DNA from: Sternotherus odoratus
Lineage: Eukaryota; Chordata; Testudines; Kinosternidae
Assembly (NCBI GenBank): GCA_032164245.1
Contig: JAVMKO010000022.1
Span: 12,833,845-12,897,844, forward strand
DNA: 64,000 nucleotides
Reading direction: 5' to 3'
A model generated the notes under the pieces. The model saw only the letters and a list, made by a program, of their open reading frames with translations, did no database searches and was not told where the DNA came from. Numbering within the stretch: the first letter of the stretch is position 1; each line of letters opens with the position of its first letter. Made by a program: the position numbers and the translations under genes. This document shows, one piece after another, positions 43,151 to 53,200 of the stretch.

Positions 43151-45840
43151 CATAATCATATGAATAGCTTAAATAATCTTTCCAGAATAAATATGAAGCT
43201 ACAATAGTTTTTAGAAAGCTACGCTTCTATTGGAAATCTCTCCAGGGACGTCATAAAAAATGACTTCACCAATTGAAGACATTTTTAGAGGAGGAAAAAA
43301 ATATCAGCTATAAAACACAATGTAACTCCTCTAAGCTGTCACCTTGAAGAATAAAGCCAAGGTTATAAAGTGTAAACAGTTAAGTGTCCACCCAATCCAC
43401 CCATGCCACTTAAAGCCACATTAGCATTCTTTAGTTTCCTTTGATTTATATTATTGCTAAGGAATTAAGCATGTTAAAAATAATTTCCCCCAAGTGGTGT
43501 GTTTTTACCTGCTGCTTTTTGCACTGAAATATCAGGAGTTGTATCAGCCTGGAATTAACTCAGGAGCACATGCAAACGCCAAAGTAATCCCTGAAGAGCC
43601 GCGCGTGGCCCCTGCCAGTTTCATATGAAGCACCTCTAGCAGCAGCCCTGTGTGACTCTGCTCTGCGGACACGGGAGACAGCAGAAAGGATCTGAAAGCA
43701 TCTGAAACGCTGCTCCCAAAATAGATCATTGACTTTAATGGGCCAGATCAAAGCAAAAAGGCTTGGAAGAGAGCCCGGATAAAAGAGACCATGAAAGGTA
43801 GAGTGAGATAATGAAAGACAGGGACTGCGAGAGCATAGCTGTGTGCAACGCATCCGTACTAGAAAGCACAGAAAGTAAGGAAAGGGAAATACAAACAAGG
43901 ATGCAGCATGCCAGAGACAATATTTGGCTCAGCAAAAGGCCTAGTGGGGTTCCTAGTGTATCTGCTGTTGTAGCTTGCCTGGCATTTGAAAGAGTTTAGA
44001 GACCAGAAGGCATTTGGTGAAAGTCCCAACGAGTTACCCATTTATTTTTCTTGGAATTAACTTGCTATTAAAGAAGCATCTCCAGCGCTGCTTGCCAGGG
44101 CGAAACAAGGGTTCACTGCCAGCCTGCTGGGCCCCAGAGGAGACCTCAGCACTGTGTGTTTGGGGTGAAATTCAGCCCTGTGGAGGGGGGCAACAAAAGG
44201 AGTGGCCATGTCTGTGGAATCTGAGCAGTGGGCTGGCCTGCTGGATGGGGTGAATTTCACCCAGAGTCTCCGGGTAGCTCCATCTTTTACTTTCCCTCTC
44301 TGTGGTATTGATTATTGTGGTAACAATGGAATGTGCTCGACACAGGGACAGATTCTTACCTTTCTGTACAATGCCTAGGAGCAATGAGAGGACAGCCACC
44401 AGGGAATCCCTCTCTCCTCCCAGCATGTCCCGCTGTCCCCGACACAGCATGCGGGTGAAGAAGGCGGCTCTGTTGCTTTTGGGATGCTCTGCTTTTGGGG
44501 CCTTTTCTGGCCAGCTTGAAAAGTGTTAGTGGACGTAGCACACCAGATAATCTGACTCAAAGGTCCCTGTTTGACAGAGTCCAGAATAAAACCAGGGTAT
44601 GGGGGGAGAGAAACTGAGACAAGGAGTGATGATAGATCAAAAGGAAAAGAGAGAGGATCCTGAAAGACCATGTACTTTGTGTCCTGAACGGAGCTGAGGT
44701 GCCAGTGGGGTATGAACTGAAATTAATCCAATGTCTGATCAAGTTGTATTTTTAATAAGCACACTCCGATCCCATGGTTTGAGGAGATAGCAAAGAATTA
44801 AATTAATGCATTATCCCAGGAATAAAAAGAGAAGATACCACTAAAGTCCATCAAGTTTTAGTTCTAAATATATTGGACACTGAATTGATCTGACAGAGAA
44901 ATATATCTTAATGTCCCAAATTTTTTCAGAACTGATCATGTGGACCTTTGATGTTCAACTGACTAATGAATTAAAAACAGCTCTAACTTTCACTGATCCT
45001 CTATCCTGGGTTATTTGTCATGTTCTCCTCTCTTCTATCGCTGTGAAACCAGACAGGAGCGAGGGAGCAGAGACTGCCCAGAGTTAGCACGGTTTAAAGC
45101 CATGAAAGTGCTCTCCTGGTATAAAGTCTGTTAGTGTTAGGGCTCTGTCCCTTCGGTGGCCATCCGTGTTCTCAACTTAACCAGCCCTCCTGTGGGGTGA
45201 CTCATACTCTGATTTACGGGCAGTCATCGGAGTCGCACACATTTCATTTCCACTTTGGGTAAAATGTATCTCTGTGCAAAGGGGTGAGCATCAAGAACAA
45301 GCCGCAAGTAGGACTTGCATGGTTTATAGGCTTTGTTCAGGCCATCTGCACTGCAGTGAATTTCACCCTTTGAGAGATTTCAGATGTGAGCTCTGTGTAT
45401 TTTCACCAGAAGTGGTGAATTTCATCCTCGCTTCCTGCAAACACATTTTGAGTTGTTCCTGGTTTTGTTTTTTAATGTTGTTTTTCAAAAAAAAAACTAG
45501 CAAAATACTTACTCTGGGAAAACCCCTGTATGTTTATGAATTTACCTCAGACTTTGTTTTCCAGTCAAAATGACACTTTTTTGCATATAGAAACTGAACA
45601 TTCACACACTCAGTGCACAAACCAAGCCCTGTGTATGTGTGTGTCAGTTTGTCAGAGTCAGATTCTTGCCCCATTTTCTGCACTTTTTATTTTAAATATT
45701 TAAAATAGGTCAGGACATGTTTTCAGCATAGCTTGGAGTGTTGGTTTCCCTCGCATAACAAATATTGCCCCCACAGTACACTATATAGCACTTCAGCTGT
45801 TCAGCCGCTCCCCAAAGACAGGTAACCTAGACGGGCAGTG
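43151..45840. other. Mostly unique non-coding stretch
   Basis: Short 'gtgaaattcagcc'/'ggggtgaatttcaccc' words (44164-44262) and 'gtgaatttcacc'/'ggtgaatttcatcc' (45356-45428) look like decayed palindromic repeats. The many overlapping frames on both strands from 43544 to 44742 lack domains. No exon recognised. Confidence 0.35.
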
Positions 45841-45935
45841 TTCTGGGTCAGATCTTCAAAGGGCAAAAAATCTGTGCAGCTCAGCTGAAGACAGCAGAGC
45901 TACTCTAAGTTGTACCAGCTCAGGCTCTAAGTTCT
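45841..45935. repeat. 'gggtcagatcttca' palindromic-class repeat
   Basis: 'ctgggtcagatcttcaaagg' and later 'gcagagctactctaagttgt', 'accagctcaggctct' match the recalled unit 'ggccagatcttcagctggtgtaaat...'. Decayed. Confidence 0.4.
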
Positions 45936-45989
45936 ACAACTTTTATAGTCTATTAGCTACTCCACCTTCATAACATCACATCTGACAGA

Positions 45990-46095
45990 GGTGAATTTTA
46001 TTATCTCCATTTCAGAGATCTGGAAACTGAGGTAAAGCGAGATTAAGGAACTGACCCAAGGCCCTACAGTTCTGCAACAGAATTCCTGCCTCACG
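45990..46095 (-). repeat. MIR/CORE-SINE, antisense
   Basis: 'ttattatctccatttcagag', 'ctggaaactgaggtaaagcg', 'gattaaggaactgacccaag', 'gccctacagttctgcaacag' is the antisense MIR core ('ccattttacagatgaggaaactgaggc'). Confidence 0.65.
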
Positions 46096-46916
46096 CTGAA
46101 TGTCCCACACCCTCTCATCCTGTGTACCACCTATGGAGCTACCAACCCAGGACAGCAAATACACAGGTGAGAGAAGGCCTTCATTACTCCATATTGCATG
46201 GATGGAACCAGGTTTTCACTGTTTCTAATGCACAAAGCTGAATATCTAATTCTCTTGATCAAACGCTGATATGGCCAGGCTATTATTTGTTGGTTCGTTT
46301 CAGCAAGGCTTTATTTTTTGTCCTCCATGATTGCTTGCTTTTTACCATTCATAGGCATCCTCTTCCCATGGCCAGGACCTTCAGTTCTGATTTCTCCCGA
46401 GGACAGTATTAATTAGACACTAAAATTGTTGCCATGCTACCATCTCTGAAATCTTCATAGCCTGTGACCTGTACTGTTTCTCTGATTCACTTGTGATATT
46501 TTCTGGGATGCTTTTCATTGTGTCCTGCTCATAGTATGGTAACTCCTTGTTTGCTGGTCTCCTTCGGATACACACTGAACTCAGCTGCCAAAATGCTCAG
46601 AGGGGGCAGCTCTCTTATGGTCACCCTGAATTCTTGGCAGAAGGGTCTTTATCGGTTTCTCGAGATGCAATGCAAAAGATACAAAAGTGAAATTAAGGTC
46701 AAACAAGTGAGTCTTTAAAACTGATAGTGTCTGGGTCCATATTTATTCCCCGATCGATGTCCAGTTCAAATGTGCTGGAGTCCCAAGAAATATCTTAGGG
46801 TCAAATACTATTTTTGGTAATGGTATAAATCCTGAGTAATTCCATTGACATTCAAGCTTTCAGATATCACAATTATGAGAGAGGCATAATTGCATTGGTA
46901 GACTAGACAGTGCCTG
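46096..46916. other. Unique non-coding stretch
   Basis: Nothing recognised; a 'tccattgacattcaagc' word lies at 46841-46857. Confidence 0.35.
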
Positions 46917-47100
46917 ATATTGTGCGGTGCTGAGCTCCAGACCAGATGAAGTCCATGGGAGCTCAGTACTTTGGAAAATCACATGCTTTATTTGTTGTGG
47001 GAGTGTCGAGGAATTCGTCATAGACCAGAGCCTCGTTGTGCAAGGCACCGTACAGACACAATAAAAAGACAGACACTGTCCCAATGTGTTCGCAGTCTAA
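46917..47100 (-). repeat. Palindromic-class repeat and antisense L2/MIR tail
   Basis: 46917-46985 ('tgcggtgctgagctccagac', 'gtccatgggagctcagtact') belongs to the palindromic class. 47027-47100 ('gagcctcgttgtgcaaggca', 'ccgtacagacacaataaaaa', 'gacagacactgtcccaatgt') is the antisense L2-type tail. Confidence 0.5.
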
Positions 47101-47208
47101 GCCCATCAACTGTGATTTATTAAATCCCTAAATTTCTATAATGAATAATAGAATTAGAATGGAAATTGTGACTAGAAGCTCCAAGTTGGTTTTGGAAATC
47201 TCATCCTT

Positions 47209-47642
47209 TATTTATCTGGTTGAATCACAAGCACTTTCCGCAGGTGTTTGTCCAACCTGCTTTTAAACACCTCCAATTATGGGGATTCCACAGTCTCCCT
47301 TGGAAGCCCGTTCCAGAGCTTAACTAACCTTAGTTAGAAGGATTTTCCTACTATCTGACCTAAATCTCCCTTGCTGCAGATTAAACTCATTACTTCTTGT
47401 CCTGACTTTCAGGACATGGAAAACCATTGATCTCCCTCTTCTTTATGACAACCCCGAATGTACTCTGGTATCAGATCCCACCTTGGCCTTCTCTTTTCAA
47501 GATTAAACATGCCCAGGTTTTTAAGCTTTCCTCATTAAATTAGACTTTCTAAACCTTTTACCATGTTTTTGCTCTTCTCTGGAATCTCTCTCCAATTTGT
47601 CTACATCATTCCTAAAGTGTGGTGCCCAGAATTAGACACAAA
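47209..47642 (-). mobile_element. Old CR1 LINE 3' portion, antisense
   Basis: 'gtccaacctgcttttaaaca', 'ggggattccacagtctccct', 'tggaagcccgttccagagct', 'taactaaccttagttagaag', 'cctaaatctcccttgctgca', 'ttaaactcattacttcttgt', 'tttgctcttctctggaatct' and 'gtggtgcccagaattagaca' are antisense to an old CR1 ORF2 end and 3' UTR. About 430 bp, 5'-truncated. Confidence 0.78.
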
Positions 47643-49596
47643 AATATAAAGTCGAAGCCCTCTCTTTCCTCCAGCGTGATGTTGCTGCTATTTAAGGTCT
47701 ATTATCCTCCCTCTACTCTCGCATTACTGCCATTAGTGTTATAAATGGGCTGGGTATATGGAGAGGAGAAGAGACCCCCAGGGTAGCAATTACTGGAACT
47801 GAATTGTCTAATGCAAGAGGCGGCATTACCCTGGTGTAATTTGATCATAAAATAAATTGCATTGCCCATAAACTGGAGTTTCCCCCAATTGTTTCTGTGC
47901 GCTCAGAGCCGAAAAGACTACAGAGAAATAATCCTCATCTAGCCTGCTGTGACCACAACAGTTTTCAGGCTCCAAGGAAAATGGTCACTGCATGTGAGCC
48001 ACTGAATATTCATAACGAGATTAAATTCATCTACTGACGTGGTGCTGATACTAACCTCTCCCAGCCAGAACCCCATGTGTGGAAAAAACATATCCATGCT
48101 ACTGTCTGAAGACCCATTTACCTAGCAGGGACTTAACAGACCCAAGCATCAGCACTTGTCATGGAACTTGGTATATTGGGAGCCTCTGTAATTTGTGGGG
48201 TTCTCTAGACTCCCCCTTTCTGCCCACACCAAGGACTTAGAAGGAGCTTTCCTCAGCACCATCTTCCAAAGGGGAGAAGGGATGCTTGAGAGAAAGGGAG
48301 GTGAAGCCTGCATCCCGTGTTCTGTCCCAGTCCTTCCCACCTGTGTCAGCTTCAGGGCTTTTTCCTTTATAGGCTCCTATTACCTCCCACCCCCACCCCA
48401 GTTTTTTACACTTGCTATCTGGTCAGCCTGATCACGCTTCCTTTTGTACTGAGGCTGAACTGGTGCCTCTATATGATAGGAGGGAACGCTGAGCAGATGC
48501 CATCCATTAAATGATGCTTTAAACTGAAACTCTGATTACTTACCATCATTAAAAGTCCCACGGTACTTTTTGAAAGAGTTGGGAATGCACAAAAACATCA
48601 GTTACCCAGCCAGATTCCAGGCTGGGTAATTGCCACCACATTTTCAACTGCATGCTGTATTCTTCTGTTCCTGGCCTACGCTGCTGTGCAGGGTGACGAT
48701 ACCACGCATGACAGCTGTTAGGCATATTGCTTAGTGCGCTGCTGAAAGGCACTAAGATATTACAGTGCTGAGCATGGCCTAAGAACCCCTATAGAACAGG
48801 AATATGTGCTATTAGGCAGCTGCTACTTTTTAGCCTAGAGGGGGCACCTTTCAGTGGTGGGTGCAGTGATCCCTGTTTGGAAAACACTGGTGCATCTTCC
48901 AAGACATCTGATGCTGGGTTTTCAGTAAATGTTGTGTGCACACCTCTATGGAATGCTGAATCTTGTGTCCACCGAATCCCCCGGTTATTTTCCTGCCCTT
49001 TCCTTTCAGAATCCAAAGCAGCCGCAGGGCTCTCGCAGCAAGGGAAGAGTGTGCTCTGCTTGACATTCCTTTGGCAGCTGCTGTAGTTTCTTCTTCCTCC
49101 TGCCCTCCCTTCCTTTTAAGATGCAGGGAAGCATTTTAAAGGAGTCTTTATACTCCAGCGCTCTCCTGCAGACTCCCTGGGCTCCGGGCTTGCCTTTGAA
49201 TCACCTTTGGATGCTCTGTTGGAGACTCCGGCTGCAGACATGTTTCCTGCATCTATTTTGCAGGCTGTTTTTGTGTTCCCTTTCTGTTGTTCCTGATGAT
49301 TTTTCCCCCTCATGCAATTATCCTAGCTATGGTTTAATAGACAAATACATGTGCAATCCTACGACTAGATGAGAAACCAGGACCCCTTACCACAGGCATT
49401 GACATGAGCGCTGGGAGAATCAATAATATAGAATAGCCTGGATAACCCCCTCTAGTCCATCCCACCCTGCCAAAAAATTTCAGATCTGTGTGATTTCAAC
49501 AGCTCTGGCTGTGCTCTGTGTAATGAATTAGATCAACCAATGAAATCTTAAGGGTGATTTGCCAAAATTAACTGGTATACACTGAAATATTGTATT
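47643..49596. other. Unique non-coding stretch
   Basis: No transposon ends or exons recognised. Overlapping short frames at 48149-49372 on both strands lack domain content. Confidence 0.35.
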
Positions 49597-49745
49597 ACTA
49601 TTCTTTCTTTATTTGTATTAGTGTCATGCCTAGGAGCCCTAGTCATGCACCAGAACCCCTTGCGCTAGGCGCTGTACAAACACAGAACAAAAGCCAGGCC
49701 CTATCCCAAAGCGCTGACGATCCCACTAGAACAAACATTTGAATG
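49597..49745 (-). repeat. L2/MIR-like tail, antisense
   Basis: 'tttgtattagtgtcatgcct', 'aggagccctagtcatgcacc', 'ccttgcgctaggcgctgtac', 'aaacacagaacaaaagccag', 'gccctatcccaaagcgctga' is the antisense L2-type tail, well preserved. Confidence 0.7.
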
Positions 49746-49915
49746 AGCCATGTCTGCCTGGTAGTTCAGACACAAAAACATCCCCAAATTCATTTTCCCA
49801 GGCTTGAAATTTGATTTTGGAAGAAGGAAAGATATACCTCATTCTTTCACATTTGGAAAGGTTAAAAAAACAATAGTCAGAGGCCCCTTCGTGCTTGGAG
49901 CACTGTAAATTCTTA
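49746..49915. other. Short unassigned gap
   Basis: Nothing recognised. Confidence 0.3.
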
Positions 49916-50030
49916 GTCCCCTATTCAGGAAAACAGTTAAGCATCCTTAAATTCCATTGAATTCAATGCATTTAAGCACACGCTTAAAGTTAAGCGTGTG
50001 CTTAAATTCTTTCCTGAATTGTGGCCTTAG
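49916..50030. repeat. Short interspersed repeat with perfect palindrome
   Basis: 'cctattcaggaaaacagtta', 'attccattgaattcaatgc', then two perfect 16-bp arms at 49972-49987 and 49990-50005 separated by 'ag', then 'ttctttcctgaattgtggcc'. The outer words 'attcagga' and 'tcctgaat' are also complementary, so the whole unit is a long imperfect palindrome. Confidence 0.7.
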
Positions 50031-50032
50031 TG

Positions 50033-50066
50033 ACTGTCCCTTCCCTGAAGAGCCTACAGTCTATTA
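50033..50066 (-). repeat. L2/MIR-like antisense fragment, hAT target site
   Basis: 'tgactgtcccttccctgaag' and 'agcctacagtctatta' resemble the antisense L2-type phrase 'cagtccctgccctgaagagcttacaatcta'. The following hAT inserted at its end. Confidence 0.5.
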
Positions 50067-50580
50067 CAGGGGTCTCAAACTCAAATGACCACGAGGGCCG
50101 CATGAGGACTAGTGCACTGGCCCGAGGGCCGCATCACTGACACACACACACACCCTCGCTGCCCCGGCTGTGCCCCCACTCCACCCCTTCCATGAGGACT
50201 AGTGCACTGGCCCGAGGGCCGCACCACTGACACACACCCCGCCCTTGCTGCCCCGGCTCCGCCCCCACTCCACCCCTTCCAAGAGGTCCCACCCCTGCCC
50301 CACCTCCTCCTCTGAGCACGCAGCTCCCCATTCCCTCCTGGAAAGTGCTAGGCACCACCAGCAGCTGTTTGGCAAACAAAGCAAGAGCAATCTAGGAAGT
50401 CCAGAGCTAGAAACACACGGGGCCCAGCCAGGCAGCAGAGAAGCCTCCACTTCTGGCCCCTCCATCCTGCAAACTGCTATGGGAGGGCCGGGGGGGGGGG
50501 GCGCCAGGAAGCTTGGCGGGCCACAGGGAAGGGCTTTGCGGGCCGCATTTGGCCCCCGGGCCGCATGTTTGAGACCCCTG
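50067..50580. mobile_element. Non-autonomous hAT transposon (514 bp), perfect TSD
   Basis: Ends 'caggggtctcaaactc' (50067) and 'gtttgagacccctg' (50580) are inverted repeats. The 8-mer 'gtctatta' occurs at both 50059-50066 and 50581-50588, a perfect hAT-type target duplication. Inside, a unit of about 90 bp beginning 'catgaggactagtgcactgg' is repeated in tandem (50101-50190, 50191-50279). The element is GC-rich ('gggccgcatttggcccccgg'). The open frames reported here on both strands reflect this composition and are not genes. Confidence 0.92.
50101..50279. repeat. 90-bp tandem duplication inside the hAT
   Basis: Two consecutive copies, nearly identical for the first 30 bp and diverging in a short (CA)n (50142-50153), each ending 'cccccactccaccccttc'. 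Confidence 0.9.
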
Positions 50581-50588
50581 GTCTATTA

Positions 50589-51420
50589 GATAAAAGCTGA
50601 AATGAGTATGGCAGACAAAAGTAGAGGGAGAAGGAAAGTGGGGAAATGGTGTTAAAAAGAAGACATGCAGTAGGAGGCTATTATACAGCTGAATTGGTAC
50701 CGCAGGTCCAAATCTTTCTTCAGTAAAATCCTCTCTCTGTGACCGATTCACAACCAAGCCATTCCCGCTTTCCTGGTTTCTTTAGTCCAAACCTATGCCC
50801 ACTTTCATTCTCAGGATGCTATGATCTGGGATCCTTTGTTAAGAAGCTGAGCAGTTTGTGGGGCATATCACACCTACCAGTAGCACGAGACAAAAGATAC
50901 TCTGTGGTCCAGGCTCCAGCTGTTTGTTTGTTTGAAAGTGCTTGTGTATTTCCCGCTGAGAATCACGTAAATCACTTTTTTAAAAAAATACAGATGAAAA
51001 CCTATTTACCAGGCTAGCAATTTCCCAGTGACCTACTTCACTGCAATAATCCCTCTTGCAGACCTCATTTTAATGACTGGTGTTATCTGAAATGTTCTTC
51101 TGGTGATGACCGAGAGATCCAAAAGCTCAACTGTCGATTTAAACATTTATTCAAACAAATCCTTGGTCCACTGAACTCAACACAAGTTTTTCCACTGACT
51201 TCATTGGGGCCAGGACTTTGCCCTTTGTATGTATGTTCCCTTCATTCATTATTCTTGTTGTGTTGGGTTTCTGATTCTGTTGGGCATCTTTTACCAATAT
51301 TGTTTTTGAAGGTCCTCTTTCCCGTGCGTTGTCTGACACCCGCGCCCGGCTGTATTTCTAAACCAATCAGCACTGCTCCATCTTTTGTCCTGTAGACAAC
51401 AGGAGCGAGATGGTGAAAAG
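50589..51420. other. Unique non-coding stretch
   Basis: One palindromic-class word, 'ttccactgacttcattgggg', at 51190-51209. No gene recognised. Confidence 0.35.
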
Positions 51421-51560
51421 ACAGCATGGTCCCGTGGTTAAGATCCTGGGCCAGGACTCGGGAGACTTGCCTTGTCTTCCTGGCTCCTGCCCTTCAGTAA
51501 AATAGTGATGGTCACATTTACCTTCTGTTTGAGTGTTTTGAGAGGTAAAAGATCGCCACA
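51421..51560 (+). repeat. MIR/CORE-SINE, sense, partial
   Basis: 'agcatggtcccgtggttaag', 'atcctgggccaggactcggg', 'cttcctggctcctgcccttc', 'agtaaaatagtgatggtcac' follow the MIR head and core with a deletion between. Confidence 0.55.
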
Positions 51561-53019
51561 CGTTTATCTGGGGCTGGGGTAATTCCGAGCTCATTGAGAG
51601 AGAGCACTAAAAACAGAGTATATCTGTGGCAGTGTGAGTGGCGAGATGGGATCGTGCCTAGGGCTCAGATGGGAATGTACTCTGTGCACCTCCACCAGCT
51701 GGGAATCATGCCCCCAGCTTGAAGTGTTGACCTGCCCGTAGAGCTGGCTGAAGGGGGCTATATCACATCTAAGTTGTAGTATTACAGAGGAAAGGTTTAT
51801 GGTGTCAGTGCAGAGGCATGAACACAACCCCACTTTTTGTGTCCTGACCCTTAACCTACATTGTGTGCTTTCCACAACCACTTTGTTTTCTACCGTAGGA
51901 AACAGCCACTTTTTGTATAGATTGCCAAGTTGACTTACTGGTGCTGGAAAGTGCTGGATTAGAATGCTGTAGACATATTAGCTGATTGAAGGCTATGAAG
52001 CAACGAGTCCAGGCACCAAATATAGCTTACTCCAGAAAGCCAATTTCTGAAATGAAAGAGAGAGGGGCTATCAATCCAGGCAGCATGAGAGAGACTGGCC
52101 TCCCCAGCAGAGAAGAGAAGCAGGGCTTGACTGAGACAGCATGTAAAAGTAAAAGGAAAGTAGGAGAGAAGCTAAGTTTTAGTTGAAGTGGTTGCTGTAA
52201 CTTTTTCCATCGATGTACCCTCTTTCACAGCTTTCATTTCAGCTTGTTATAGCTCCCATTATAAGCTGTCAGAAATGAAAGAGCCGCAGAAGACCAGCTA
52301 CATAATGGCTCATTTTAATCAGAATGGCAACAAACTATTATTTTTTACATGAAGGTATTGCTTTAACTTTACCATGTATTGCAGAGATGAGGGATACGTT
52401 TAAAAGATGGATATTTTCATAGAGGTTTGTGAAAGGTCACCTTTTTCTCTCCTTCTAAAGAAATCGTTATTTCAAATTGACTTTAAAACCCAGAAAGAGG
52501 AAGAGGTAAAAGCCAAATAAGAATTGTGGCCCTGGTACTTGGCCTTGGCCATTGTATGCAGAAGTCAGACATCAACAAGCGGCAATTGAAAAGCTCCACT
52601 AAATCCAAAGTTCTGAAATCAAGTAGTTGCTGATGCATTCAGATGCATCAAAACAGATGCATTCAGTCCCCAATCTCTGTCAGATCAACACCTTCACCAG
52701 TCTCTTATAGTAAAGATATATTCACAATACAAACATACAGAGGCTGGGCCTCCTCTCTCATGGAGACAAGGGCATGGACAACGTCCAATGATCTCCAAAG
52801 CTCTCCACACCCATAGCTTTAGTGCACAGAACACGTCAGGCGAAGGAGGAGAATCATTTATTCAAGAGAAGGATTGGACACACTAGGCTGCTTTTCCTGA
52901 AGTAGAGAGAGGAGGAATACTGTTGGCAGTCTCCCTAAATATTATAGGGTAAAATTGATTTTTCCCATTGACTTCCAGAGAGTCCCAGTCTCCTAAGTGT
53001 CTGAGGACTAGCTGTAAAA
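51561..53019. other. Unique non-coding stretch
   Basis: 52964-52980 carries 'cccattgacttccagag', a palindromic-class word. No exon or transposon end recognised. Confidence 0.35.
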
Positions 53020-53200
53020 AAGGTATTTAGGGGCAACCTAAAGATGCAAATAGGTGCTTACCATGATTTACAAAAGCATCTATGTAAGTCAGGCACCTGT
53101 CTCCCATTGACATTCATCAGATTTAGGCACATAACCAGCATTAGCCACTTTTGTGTTCCCATCTGTACCTTTAGGAGCCTAAAACCCTTGTAAATTTTTG
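53020..53200. repeat. 'ggtatttaggggc' palindromic-class repeat
   Basis: 'aaaaggtatttaggggcaac', 'ctgtctcccattgacattca', 'gatttaggcacataac' and 'ttaggagcctaaaaccc' follow a recalled unit alternating 'tatttaggcgcctaa' with 'ctcccattgac...'. Strongly decayed. Confidence 0.4.

Noticed and set aside
50101..50279. CRISPR-like repeat array
   Set aside because: Only two long adjacent copies with no spacers, inside a eukaryotic hAT transposon.
50134..50757. Several open frames of 81-116 codons
   Set aside because: They lie in or across the GC-rich, internally duplicated hAT element, which explains the lack of stops.
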